A stretch of 64,000 nt of DNA from Eustoma russellianum (lineage: Eukaryota; Streptophyta; Magnoliopsida; Gentianales; Gentianaceae), in the NCBI GenBank assembly GCA_036186865.1, contig AP025066.1, forward strand, positions 17,897,697-17,961,696, in the 5' to 3' direction. The notes below the pieces were generated by a model. It saw nothing but the letters and a program-made list of their open reading frames with translations. It was not told where the DNA came from and made no database searches. Of this stretch, positions 19,706-31,206 are shown piece by piece (the stretch's first letter is position 1; every line of letters starts with the position of its first letter). The position numbers were made by a program, and so were the translations under genes.

Positions 19706-22684
19706 TGTAGGATTTGCAAGGCACCACTAGAAGGGGGCGTTGAATAGTGGGTGCGGAAAATGTGGTTTTTAAAATTGTTTTAAACCAAAAACCCAACTTC
19801 TGAAAACAGTTTCTGTTTTCAGGACCTGTTTTGAAACGTTTTGAAAACTAGGTTGCAGGTCTTCAAAAATTCTGAAATTTGGAGAGCACTTAGTCTCAGA
19901 TGTTCGGAGTATCTCCTAAAATTTTCAGATTAAAATTCAACCTCTAACCCCTTGAAAAATCATTGGTGGTCAGATTGCGGAAATCTGCCAGAAACGGTAG
20001 TCTGATTTGAAAAATTAATTCCTATTTATCCGTAACTCCAAATGCTCTGAAAATTTAATAAATAACCTCTTATTAGTTTTATTTAATTGGGTTGTAACAG
20101 TTTTGAAAAATTCTTTTGGGAAGATAGTCAAATACGTTCAAAGTCTCAACCTTTGCAAGCCTAAAAATCAGACTGCACTAGTCTCAGAACTTTGGGCGTT
20201 TGGATGACTTATACTTGTCCAAAAGGGTTGAAAATCGAGCCAAAAGAACCTTAAGACATGTGACTATAATTATGCACAGTGCTGAAACTGAAAGTAAGTG
20301 CTGAAAGTAAATAACACCAAGAATTTTATACTGGTTCGGTTAAAACAACCTACTCCAGTCTTTGAGGACACCTTCCTCGGTTATCACTAATCACAAAACA
20401 CAAATAACACCTTACCACAGGGTTGATGGGGTTACACACTAACTCCAACCCTTTACAAACCTTGTATGTGAATACAATGAGTACGAACACCACCACCTTG
20501 CAAGTGCAAGATTGATCACACCTTCATCAATCTTTTACAACAATAAAGAGAGTATGTGGTGGTCTATATGAAGCCTATTCAAATGTATGAATATGAGTAC
20601 AATAGGCTTTTAGAGAGAAGAAAGAAAGAAGTGTAGAAAGAAGAAGTAGAAAACGTTTTTGATCTTCGAAACTTGTAAGCCTTTTCTTCTATTTTGTTTG
20701 TTCTCCTTCTCTTTTTATCAACCTTTTGGCCGCCCACTATAGCCCTCTCTTCCTCTTGAAAATTATCTTCTAAGTCCTTGAAAGAGTGTATTGCATCATT
20801 GTGACATTTCCTTGCTTATTTGGCAACTCCTCATTAGATGATCATTAAGCTCTTGCTTACTTGGCGCTCATTGATTGGATGGAAGTTGTCATCACTTGAT
20901 GACTAGATAAATATAAAAATAAACCTTAAAAAGCATGTGTCAATTAGCCATAAAATTATTTCCATAAAGAATATAATCATCCCACATAATTAGCAAGACA
21001 AATTTCTCCAACTTACCATGCAAAAATCGGCCATTACACCTCTTTCACATGCTGAAACTTCAGCATGTGTAACATTTGCATTTTATTCAAAATGTTGCCA
21101 AGTTTGTTTTGATTTATTCCTTGAAAATAAAGAAGAAATCAATCATCATTTAATACATAACATTCTTATCAATTTTGGAATAAAAATTGATCACCAATAG
21201 AGCCTAGAATTCGCCCAAGTACATTCTCACACATGCTGAAATTTTCAGCATGTGTGATATTCAAAGATATCACTTTATTTATTCCATAATATATTCAAAA
21301 TACTTCCATACTATCTCTCAATTAATCCACATAATTCAAGATAGTAAAATATGACATTATTTAGTGTAGAAATCAGCCAGCTCAATGCACACATGCTGAA
21401 ATTTTCAGCATGTGTTACAAATGTGACATAGTTTGAAATGTTACCTTGTGTAGCTCCTTTCTTTATGTCACCAACATTGCATGCTTCATTCTTGGCCAAT
21501 CAAGATGCCAAAAAAGCTCCACATATGCTCCAACATGGCTGTCTAGGCGTGTGCAATAGTTTATACATGTGCTGAATTTTATTTTTACAAACTATGTAAA
21601 ATAATGCACATAAAATTATACACACATGGTATATTCTAATCAGCCCTTAATTGATTTTTCTAGAACACTTTAGAATGTATGAAGTATGTAAAAAGTGTCT
21701 AGATACATGTTATATGCCATGCCAAAAATGTTCCATGTGTCGTGTACGTAGAAAACCGAATTTTCGACGTTTATCGAATACCCAATTTTTATCTAATTAA
21801 ATTCCAAATTTTTGCACATGTTATATATATTATGTTACACATAATATACATAAATTAAACTTTAATATTCAGCATTAGGCTGATCTAAAGTGGCGCCCAA
21901 CATGTGACAAAATTGAATTTTGGAATCTCCAAAATTTGGCCTTAATTGAGGGTGATTTGTGTGTGCCAACATGGAATGATTTTATGGCTGTACATACCAT
22001 GTAAGCCACGAAATTTGTGGCCATTTTTGAAGTGTAGAGGCTGGACATCTATTTATGGCAAGTATGTGACACGTTGGCGAAGTTTCGGTATTCACCCGAT
22101 ACAACAATTTGTGGTTTAGAACCTTTTAACATGTCGTAATAAATTTGTCATCACCATGACTTATATCATATGATATAAGACCTGAATATACTCATAAATA
22201 TGAGTTAAATATAGTGGTGTGACGTTATCATACGTTCGCAAAATATATAACGTGTCGGTAGTACGTTGGAATATATGTGTATGTGCCTTTTTAAAAAAAT
22301 CTGAATATATATAAAAATATATGTTAAAAACGTGTGGAGAGGGTGAAGAGAACTTTCCATTCTTCAACTTGTTGCCTTTGTGCCTTTTCCAAGTATAGCT
22401 TCCTTTAATGAACTACTTAGTTTATTTAACTAAGTACTTCACTTAATGAACTAGTTTAGTTCATTAATGATGGCACCTGAAAATAGTTCAAACACAACAA
22501 ATGCTTGCCATTTGATGTAAGCTTTAGAGCTTATGGCTCGTTAGTACGACAACATTATATATGAACTATATAAGGCAAGTTTTATGCAATAACGTGTCAT
22601 GTCATGAAATATGTCATGCATTTCTTTAATATATGTTATTTAAATCATGCATTTTGTAATCACTCAAATCCCTTTTTCTCAACA
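19706..22684 (-). mobile_element. SIRE-G: solo Sirevirus LTR (2,979 bp)
   Basis: On the plus strand it starts TGTAGGATTTGCAAGG (reverse of the LTR end) and finishes TTTTTCTCAACA (reverse of the LTR start). Perfect AACTT duplications flank it (19701-19705, 22685-22689). With both termini present and no internal sequence it is a solo LTR. It retains inverted copies of the stem-loop series (about 20430-20620; one stem base changed) and the palindrome modules (about 21047-21420). Open frames inside are chance. Confidence 0.94.
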
Positions 22685-22689
22685 AACTT
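22685..22689. repeat. Target site duplication (right) of SIRE-G
   Basis: AACTT, identical to 19701-19705. Confidence 0.93.
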
Positions 22690-25262
22690 AAGATCTAATC
22701 TTAGTTGTTATGTGCTAAGTTTGAATGCTTAAACTTTCGGCCTAGGGCCATGTGGGGTGTAGTTGTGAGATTTTGTTCAAAAGATGTAACCTTTGTGGAT
22801 TATATGTACTATTATGTGTTAATCTAAGTTGGACATGTTAAAGATCTTTTCTTTTCCATGATGGGGGCACACGGTGGAAAGGGTGAAGGGAATAAGTGTG
22901 ATTTTGCATGAAAATGATAACTTAATGGTAAAGTGGAGACAAGGTTTTGCTCTTGTTGGGTGTTAAGCTTAACATGCTCTTGGATACATCATTTTTCTTG
23001 CATGCACCGAAAAAGGGGCTGTTGGTGAGAAGGGTGTGTGTGCACCCAAGATCGTTGACAAGTGTTGTATTAGTAGGAATGCTGTATGTTAGTCAAAGAA
23101 TGATGTATGGGGGTGTACAAACTGATTAGTAAGGGATTTTCATGTGATGTTTGAAGCATGTTGAGCCTGAAAATTTCCTATAAAAAGAGTAAGTTTGATG
23201 CTTATTTAAGTATTGATGACAAAAATGCAAGCTAAGGTCATTTAGGAAGGAAATATGACAACTAGGAAATTTACTAGAACAGGACAGAAATTTGGGCTGT
23301 TTTGTGAGACCTAAAAAGGGACCTTAAGAACTTTCAATTTTTTTGATTTTTGGTATGACATTAGTTTTATGTGTATATTAGATTTGAGAGTTAGAATTTT
23401 GTTAAAAGGAGCTACGGTTTATTTTTAATAAATTTTCTAGTAAAGTTGGTCCTGCTGAGAATACTTTACTGGACAGAATTTAAATAACATGTTGAGCAGC
23501 CTAGAAATGGACTTTAGAAGTATACAAATTAGCCAATTTTCGGTATGACACTAACCTTATGAATGAAGTAAAGGTGAGAGTTGGCATTTCGACAAAATGG
23601 GTTACGGTTTATTTTTAACGAATTCTCTAGCAAAATGGGTCAGGCTGGAATTCGCTAGACTGACAGAATTAATGTGGCATGTTGCATGATCTGGAATTGG
23701 ACCTTAGAAACATGCAATTAGGCTAAATTTTGTTAAGATGCTAGTCCAATGAGTTCATTAAGCTGGAGAATTGGAATTATCGAAAAAGGACTTAAGGATT
23801 GGTCACAATAAATTTTATAGTGAAATTGGTCATTCCAGAATTCAGTTTGTACCCGCTTTATGAAAAAGAATAAATGATTCCCTTATCGCTATCGTAATTC
23901 TGTAAAACTTTCAAGGCAATCACTTACGACATATATGAAGGAATGCGTGCGAACCACTTGGTTTAAAATGATTATTTTAATAGGAAATCACTAAGGAGAA
24001 GTTGACGCCACTAAGCTGGAAATTTTCCAGCATAGCGACGAGATGTACCTATATGTATATGTAACGCGTTATGCCATGGTTTGCATACTACATGTCATGC
24101 ATTGCATCATCGTCGCTTACATGATTTACGGCATTGATTTTATGTAAAAGAAAGATGAAAAGTGTTTTCAAAAAGATGATTTTTGTTTTTAAAAGAACGC
24201 TTCCCCACCGGTACCGTGTGTGAGTATGAACTTGGCCAGTAAGAACCCGTCTAGATCCGGGTTAAGCGATCTGATGGTATGATCGTTCAGGCCCAGAGAG
24301 AATAGACGTGATGATGATCGTTCGGGCCCGAAGAGAATAGATCCGATTAGAAGATGACGTTACTGTTCTGAATCCGGGAATAATAGATTCGAAGGGGAGA
24401 TGTTACCGCCTCAGATCCGGGAAGATAGATCTGAACACTCTATTGTTTTATGACGATGATGATTTGAAAGAAAAGCATGAAAAGCCATATTCTCATTTTT
24501 ATCATGATGCATCGCACGTACATATGCATGCATGCCACGTTATGAAGTCATTGTGTAGTGACACATGATACTAGACTAAGTTGTCATGACCTTGTAGATC
24601 CTAAGTATGACTTCCTTAAGTGATGATTCATGTTATGTTATGAATTGACGCGAGTTACAGTCTTTTATTGTTATAGTCTGTATTAAGTGACGTTTTTATT
24701 TAAGTTATGATCTTGATGCACTAAGTGATGATCCCTATCGAGTATTGGATGGAGGACAGGTATGTTTCTAAACCGAATTTTTTTGGGATTCGGTTCTTGT
24801 ACGCACTTTCCATTTAATCCTCAAGTATTATAGTATACTTGCTGGTGACTTTGTCACTCACCCTCTATTTTTCCTCCCAGAGGTTGCAGGGATAAAGTAG
24901 AGTGGATCGAGGACGAACCTAGGGTTCCCTACCCGTGAGTGCAGTGAAGGATGGACAGATTTAGGAGACCTGACTTGCCAGCTCTGATTGATGACGGAAT
25001 TATGTATTAGGGATGGGAAACATTTGCTTTTGTCACTTTCGATACATTTGATCTGGGTTGTAAACTTTGAATGGTCGTGAGAATGTTTTTAATTTGAAGT
25101 TTTAAATTCTGCCACGGTTTCGCTTACTTATTTACGTGTAAGCGCGAAAATCCATGCATTTATATCATGGATCATGACACGTACAGACGACGCCTAGTAC
25201 TCTCCTTAGTAAAGTACGGCGGGTGCACCGACTTCGGCATGGCCGGGGTGCGGGGCGCCACA

Positions 25263-25267
25263 TCGAT
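25263..25267. repeat. Target site duplication (right) of Gypsy-F
   Basis: TCGAT; partner of 18555-18559. Confidence 0.85.
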
Positions 25268-25522
25268 AAACATCGAAAATTCGGTTTTCTACGTACACGA
25301 CACATGGAACGTTTTTGGCACATCATACAACATGTATCTAGACACTTTTTACATATTTCATACATCTCAAAGTGTTCTAGAAAATTCAATTAAGGGCTGA
25401 TTGGAATATACCATGTGTGTATTATTAAATGTGCACTATTTGCAAAAATAAAATTCAGCACATGCACAAGAGATGTTACACGCCTAAAATAGCTTGTTGG
25501 AGCCTATGTGGATCCTTGTTGG
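25268..25522 (+). repeat. SIRE-E 5' LTR, second piece
   Basis: Continues the LTR exactly where 18559 stopped (AAACATCGAAAATTCGG, as in SIRE-D near 16504) and ends at GTTGG, the left target copy of Gypsy-H. Confidence 0.92.
25518..25522. repeat. Target site duplication (left) of Gypsy-H
   Basis: GTTGG, identical to 50643-50647. Confidence 0.94.
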
Positions 25523-26234
25523 TGTAGCGCCCCGCACCCGGCCTCGTCCGGATACGGTGCACCCGCCGTACTTCACTAAGGAGAGTACAAGGCTACATGC
25601 ATAACATGCAAACATCCATAACATAAGTCGTGGACTCCCATGCTAACATTCAACATGGTAGTAAAATTTAGGCAGAATTAAAACTTTTCAAATTAAACAT
25701 GCATCACTAATTTACTAAGTTCCCAAAAGTAGTAGTCCCACAAAATAACATAACTGAAATCCAGAGAGTTCAAACATAGTCATAATACAAAACGTCTTGG
25801 CAGCACAAAAGTCCTTAAGCTTAGCTCCCTTCATATCTTCTCGCCTATGGATAAGGTACCTTCGGCTCATCCTCGATCCATTCTATCTTGACATTATCTG
25901 GCTATGGGGGAAAAATAAAGTGTGAGTGATAAAAATCACCCAGCAAGAATACAATAAACTACCATGAAATACGTAAAGAATCATAACATGAATGTATTAC
26001 CCCAAAAACCTCAAAGAATCATAATTCATACCTGATCTTAAATCCTGAGCTTGCTTGACGTTCGGCTTAAGCATGTTTTAGGTAATGCTATACCAATAGT
26101 AACTTATAACCACTAACTGTAACATGCAACATGTCCTCATGATCGTGAGTTATGCAAGATGCAATGCATGATGTCATGTCATGTCAAAACATCATTTTGG
26201 TCCCATAAGGAAACATGTCGTAAAAACAGAGTGT

Positions 26235-26606
26235 CAGATCAATTAACCCCGGATCTGAGCGGGTCCAGAACATATCATCAGACCAATTAACCCTGGGTCT
26301 GAATGGGTCCAGAACAGATATCAGATCAATTAACTCCGGATCTGAACGGGTCCAGAACATATATCAGATCAATTAACCCCGGATCTGAGTGGGTCCAGAA
26401 CAGATATCGGATCAATTAACCCCGGATCTGAACGGGTCCAGAACAGATATCAGATCAATTAACCCCGGATCTAAACGGGTCCAGAACAGATATCAGATCA
26501 ATTAACCCCGGATCTGAACGGGTCCAGAACATATATCAGATCAATTAACCCCGGATCTGAGCGGGTCCAGAACATATCATCAGACCAATTAACCCCGGGT
26601 CTAGAG
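26235..26606. repeat. 43-bp tandem array, eight full units and a partial ninth
   Basis: Units start at 26235, 26279, 26322, 26365, 26408, 26451, 26494, 26537 and 26581. Core: CAGATCAATTAACCCCGGAT, then CTGAACGGGTCCAGAACATATAT. The first and last unit pairs share the same variants (GAGCGGG; CAGACC), suggesting duplication of a block. Gypsy-F and -J have only one to three loosely related GATCCGGG units at this LTR position. Confidence 0.93.
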
Positions 26607-28114
26607 TCGGGTTAGTCGCATGCTTGGCCGGCAAAGGAATCATGAAGCTTTCTTTAAAAACATGGGACCGTAAAAACTTTTCATGCATAACGAAAACATA
26701 GTTGCTTATAAAACTTGCTTGCATAAGTAAAATCCATAAAACCAGTTTCATGATCATGCGTGATACATGTAGTGATATGCAATGCAAGTCATGACATGAG
26801 TAATCGTATGCATTCCTTATAACGTGTCAACATGCATGGTTTCGGAACCGAATATTTCCAGACTTTTACTTAATATTCATGGAGCGGTTAAGTTAACCAA
26901 ATGGGTCCATTTCCATAATCTTTTGTCACAAATACGTTTGGTGGAATCTTAGATGCATGTCGTAAAAATTTCAGACTATTTCAATAACTGTAAAGGGGCT
27001 CGTTTAATTAATTTCTGAAATGGGTTAGGTGCTGAAACTGAACTTGACCTATTTTACCAAAAATTCAATTGCGGCAAATCCGTGATTCGTTTTTCAGAAA
27101 TTCCAACTCGCACAAATCATAAACATGTGGAACTAGTATCCTACCGAAATTTAGCCTGTTTTCGTATCTCTAATTCCCCTTTCTGAGTCCAGAAAGTCGT
27201 TACTAAACTTCAGATTGGTTCCAGTGATTTCAGTTGAGCAGTTTGGCTAATTAATTCATTAAAAATAATCCAGAACTTGTTTTACCAAAATTCCAGTTGG
27301 AGTAGTCACTTCACTCATGGTATTATTATCATGCCAAAAATCAGCTTTATTGGTTTTCTACAAGGTCTCTTTTCAAGCCAACCAAAAGAGGCTACAATTC
27401 TGCTCAGTTCCCGTTTTTGATGTCTGACCAGTCTTACCAAATATTTTACTAGAAATTAACCATAGCTCATTTTAATGGAATTCCAACTCCCAATTCTTTT
27501 ATACACATGGGGCTAGCTTTGTGCCGAAAATTAGAATTATTGAAGGTCTACAAGGTGCTCTTTTAATTCGTTGACTTCAGTGATCAATTCTGTCCAGCTC
27601 CAGGATTTTCTACTGGAGCCGTTTTACCTCGTGATTTATTAAAAATAATCCGTAACTGATTTCAACAAAATTCCAACTCTCACTTGTGCTATACTCGCGA
27701 GGCTAGCTCTGTACCAAAAATCAGCTTTAATGAAGGTCTAAAAGATCAGTTCTTAAGCCACCTAAGACGTCACTCTATTCTGTCCAATTCCAGTGGTTTG
27801 CTATTTTGTCATCTATCCAAGTCAAGAGTCCATGTTCACCTTCTATTCCATTCCTTAGGCCGAAACTTATGTGGTGCCTTAACCACAATTTACAACATGT
27901 CTTCAAGCGTGCATTCACAGTCAAGAGTCATCTTAGTCTAATCTTACCATCAATCCCATAAAGCTCCTATCTTTCACATGTATACTTTTCTTAGGACCTT
28001 TTGTGTTACATTCACAAGTTAATCTTGTCTAGACCTACTTAGGTGAACCTTATTTCACTCTAGGTCAGCCTTATTCCATAATGTATATAGGAAAAGACTT
28101 CATCTTTGAAGGAA

Positions 28115-28119
28115 TAAAT
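28115..28119. repeat. Target site duplication (left) of SIRE-I
   Basis: TAAAT, identical to 49129-49133. Confidence 0.95.
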
Positions 28120-29394
28120 TGTAGAGATAAGGGGGTTTGAGTGATTTCAAAATAAGTGACTTAAATGTATGATATATATAAACATGTACATGTATGCATG
28201 ATACTTTGCCATTACTTGCCTTATTTAGCTTATATATTATGTTGCCGTACTAACGAGCCATGAAGCGTTAAAACTTACATCATATGGCAAATATTTGTTG
28301 TGTTTATACTATTTTCAGGTGCCACCATTAATGAACTAAACTAGTTCATTAAGTGAAGTACTTAGTTTAATAAACTAAGTAGTTCATTAAAGGAAGCCAC
28401 ATTTGGAAAAGGCACAAAGACAACAAGGCTAAGGAAGGAAAGTTTTCTCCTCCTCTCCTCTTTAATGATACACGCCTATATACATATATATTACATATAT
28501 TTTCAGATTTTTTGAAAAAGGCACATACACATGTATTCCAACGTACTACCTACACGTTATATATTTTACGTACGTACGTTAACGTCACACCACTATACTT
28601 AACTCATATTTATGAGTATATTCAGGTATTATATCATATGATATAAGATATGGTGATGATAAATTAAATACGACACGATAAAATGTTCTAAACCGAAAAT
28701 TGTCGTATCGGGCGAATACCGAAACTTTGCCAACGTGTCACGTACTTGCCATAAATAAATGGCCAGCCCCTATACTTTAAAAATTGATAAAAATTTCGTG
28801 GGCTACATGTAATATTCAGCCAAAAATATTTTCCATGTTGGCACACACAAATTACTCCACATTAAGGCCAAAATGTGAAGATTCCAAGTTTAATTTTGTC
28901 ACATGTTAATGGTACCACTTTAGACCAGCCAAGTGCTGAGATTTAAAGTATATATTATATATATTATGTAAAACATAATATATATAACATGTGCAAAAGT
29001 TGGAATTTAAATTAGAGAAAAATCGGGTAATCGATAAATATCGAAAATTCGGTTTTCTACGCACACAACACATGGAACGTTTTTGGTACATCATGTGACA
29101 CGTATCTAGACACTTTTTACATATGTTATACATCTTAAAGTGTTCTAGAAAATTAAATTAAGGGCTGATTGGAATATAACATGTGTGTATTATTAAATGT
29201 GCATTATTTTACAATGTTAGCAAAAATAAATTTCAGCACATATACATACTCTATGAAACGCCACCTACAGCTGAGATGAAGCTTATTTGGAGCCTTGTTG
29301 GCATATTGATTGGTCAAGAATCAATCATACAATGTTGATGACATAAAGGAAGGAGCTACAAAAGGTAACATTTCAAACAATGTCACATTTGTAG

Positions 29395-29749
29395 CACATG
29401 CTGAAAATTTCAGCATGTGTGCATTAACATGGGCGATTTTCTCACTTTAAATGAGCTACATTTTGTGTCTTGTATCATGATGATTAATTGAGGATGTTAT
29501 GGAAATGATTTGAATATTATTTAAGTTAATAAAGTGTGATATTCTACACATCACACATGCTGAAATTTTTTCAGCATGTGTGAAGACTTGTGTGGCCGAA
29601 TTTTAGAGCATAAAGATGTCCATATTCATTTCTCATGTGATAGGAATAATTACCATAAATTGGTGATTCATTTTTTTAAAGAAAAATCAAAGTAAATTGG
29701 GCATTATTTTGAATAAAATTGAATGATGCACATGCTAAAATTCAGCATG
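29395..29749. promoter_or_regulatory. Three palindrome modules in SIRE-I 5' LTR
   Basis: Palindromes at 29395-29419, 29552-29582 (13-base arms) and 29729-29749 (decayed), each followed by a GGCCGATTT-like motif (near 29430, 29597, 29767). Same order and near-same spacing as in SIRE-D and SIRE-E. Confidence 0.8.
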
Positions 29750-30185
29750 GCAACAAGCACTTGATGGCCGATTTTTGCCTTAGTTGAGAAGGATTTTTGT
29801 CTTGCAATTTATGTGATATACCTTATGATTTATGGAAGTTATTTTGTGATGATCTTGGTACATGTTTAAGTGTAATTCTCAGATTTTTTTCCAAGTCATC
29901 AATGATGACAACATTCATCCAATGAGAAGGTGCCAAGTAAGCGAAGATTAAATGATCATCCAATAAGAAGATGCCAAGTAAGCAAGACCTTGTCACAATG
30001 ATGTCTTACACTCTCCCAAGGACTTAAAAGATAATTTTCAAGAGGGGGAGGCTACACAAGGGGACGACATGCATCATTAAAAGAGGAGAAGAGAGCAAAC
30101 AAAACAAGAACAAGCATTGCAAATCGAAGTGATCAAAAAGCCTAGCTCTTCTTCTTCTACATCCTCTTTCTTTCTCTCTTCTTGT

Positions 30186-30375
30186 AAGCCTATTGTATTC
30201 ATATCTTTCAATCTTGAATAGGCTTGACATAGACCACCACTCATTATATATCTTTGTAAAAGATTGATCAAGGTGTGATCAATCTTCATTCTTGCGAGGT
30301 GGTGGTGTTCGTGCAAATTGTATTCACTATACAAGGTTTGTAAAGGGTTGGAGTTAGGTGTAACTCTATCAACCC
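30186..30375 (+). other. Ordered stem-loop series in the last third of the Sirevirus LTR
   Basis: Stem 1: AAGCCTATT (30186-30194) with AATAGGCTT (30217-30225). Stem 2: ACCACCAC (30233-30240) with GTGGTGGT (30299-30306). Stem 3, enclosed by stem 2: AAGATTGATCA (30260-30270) with TGATCAATCTT (30276-30286). Stem 4: GGGTTGGAGTTA (30345-30356) with TAACTC (30361-30366) and CAACCC (30370-30375). The series is repeated at 38601-38790 and 51531-51720, and inverted at 62510-62701 and about 20430-20620. A structured RNA element such as a packaging or translation signal is possible; that is inference. Confidence 0.7.
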
Positions 30376-31154
30376 TGTGGTAAGGTGTATTGCGTGTGTG
30401 TGATTTGTGTGAACCAAGAAAGGTGTTCCTTGAAGACTGGAGTAGGTTTTTTTTATAACCGAACCAGTATAAAATTATTGGTGCCATTTACTTTCTGCAT
30501 TTACTTTTCAGTTACTGCACTGATTATCCTTCTTGTTCGCATTCGTAAAAATAGTTAACGATTTTCAAAAATCACAACAATATCCAGAAATATACTCACA
30601 CGTTCTAGGGTTAATTTGGCACAAGTTTCAACATTTTTGGATAAGTATAAATCGATCAAACATCAAAAGTTCTGAGACTAGTGCAGTCTGATTCTCAGAC
30701 TTGCAAAGGTTAAGACTTTGATTGTAGTTGACCTACTTCCCAAAAGAATTTTGCAAAACTGTTTCAACCCACTTAAATATAGTGTATAAGGAGTTAGTGG
30801 TCAAATTGTCAGAGCATTTGGACGTTCACACAAATAGGAATAAATTTTTCAAAACCATCTACCGTTTCTGGCAGATTCGAGCAATCTGAGTACCAACGGT
30901 TTTTGAAGGGGTTAAAGGTTGAATTCTAATTTGAAATTTTTAGGGGACCCTCATAATCTGAGGCTAAGTTCTCTCAAAATTTCATAATTTTTGGAGACCT
31001 CTAACCTAGTTTTAAAAACGTTTGAAAACTGATCCTGAAAACAGAATCTGTTTTCAGAAGTTGAATTGTTTAGGTTCAAACAAATTTTAAAAACCACACT
31101 TTCTGCACCACCTATTCAACCCCCCTTGTAGTGGTGCCTTGCAGATCCTACAAG

Positions 31155-31166
31155 TGGTATCAGAGC
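31155..31166 (+). promoter_or_regulatory. SIRE-I primer-binding site
   Basis: TGGTATCAGAGC, two bases after the LTR; complementary to the 3' end of plant initiator tRNA-Met. Confidence 0.95.
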
Positions 31167-31206
31167 GCAGGAACACTCACTTCAAGGAATCCAACGATTC
31201 AGTGAG

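Larger units (their letters stand above)
18560..25262 (+). mobile_element. Gypsy-F: solo gypsy LTR (3,719 bp net), split by SIRE-G
   Basis: Begins TGTTGTAACCC and ends GGGGCGCCACA. It is homologous to the Gypsy-J LTRs at both ends (the poly-TTTTTGTACCTAAG start; the CACCGGTACCGTGTG, GATCCGGG and GTACGGCGGGTGCAC blocks toward the end). There is no internal region, PBS or coding sequence, so it is a solo LTR left by LTR-LTR recombination. Flanks are TTGAT (18555-18559) and TCGAT (25263-25267), a duplication with one C-to-T change. It contains the inverted solo Sirevirus LTR 19706-22684. Confidence 0.9.
28120..31152 (+). repeat. SIRE-I 5' LTR (3,033 bp)
   Basis: TGTAGAGATAAGG to GCAGATCCTACA. 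Order of motifs: start-proximal inverted repeats (about 28330-28395), ATAAATA (28751-28757, a possible TATA box), three palindrome modules (29395-29749), a pyrimidine-rich tract (30145-30183), the stem-loop series (30186-30375), and a T-rich 3' end. It should promote the element's transcript; the start site is not determined. Confidence 0.95.

Noticed and set aside
26235..26606. Possible CRISPR-like repeat array
   Set aside because: Units are contiguous 43-bp tandem copies without unique spacers, and the context is a plant LTR.
30077..30487. 136-codon minus-strand frame in the SIRE-I LTR
   Set aside because: Lies over the pyrimidine tract and stem-loops; not preserved as a unit in SIRE-E or SIRE-L; no domain.
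31155..31166. Partial tRNA-Met-like match
   Set aside because: Only the 12-base 3'-end complement is present beside an LTR; it is a primer-binding site, not a tRNA gene. The same holds for 11889-11900, 42843-42854 and 52497-52508.
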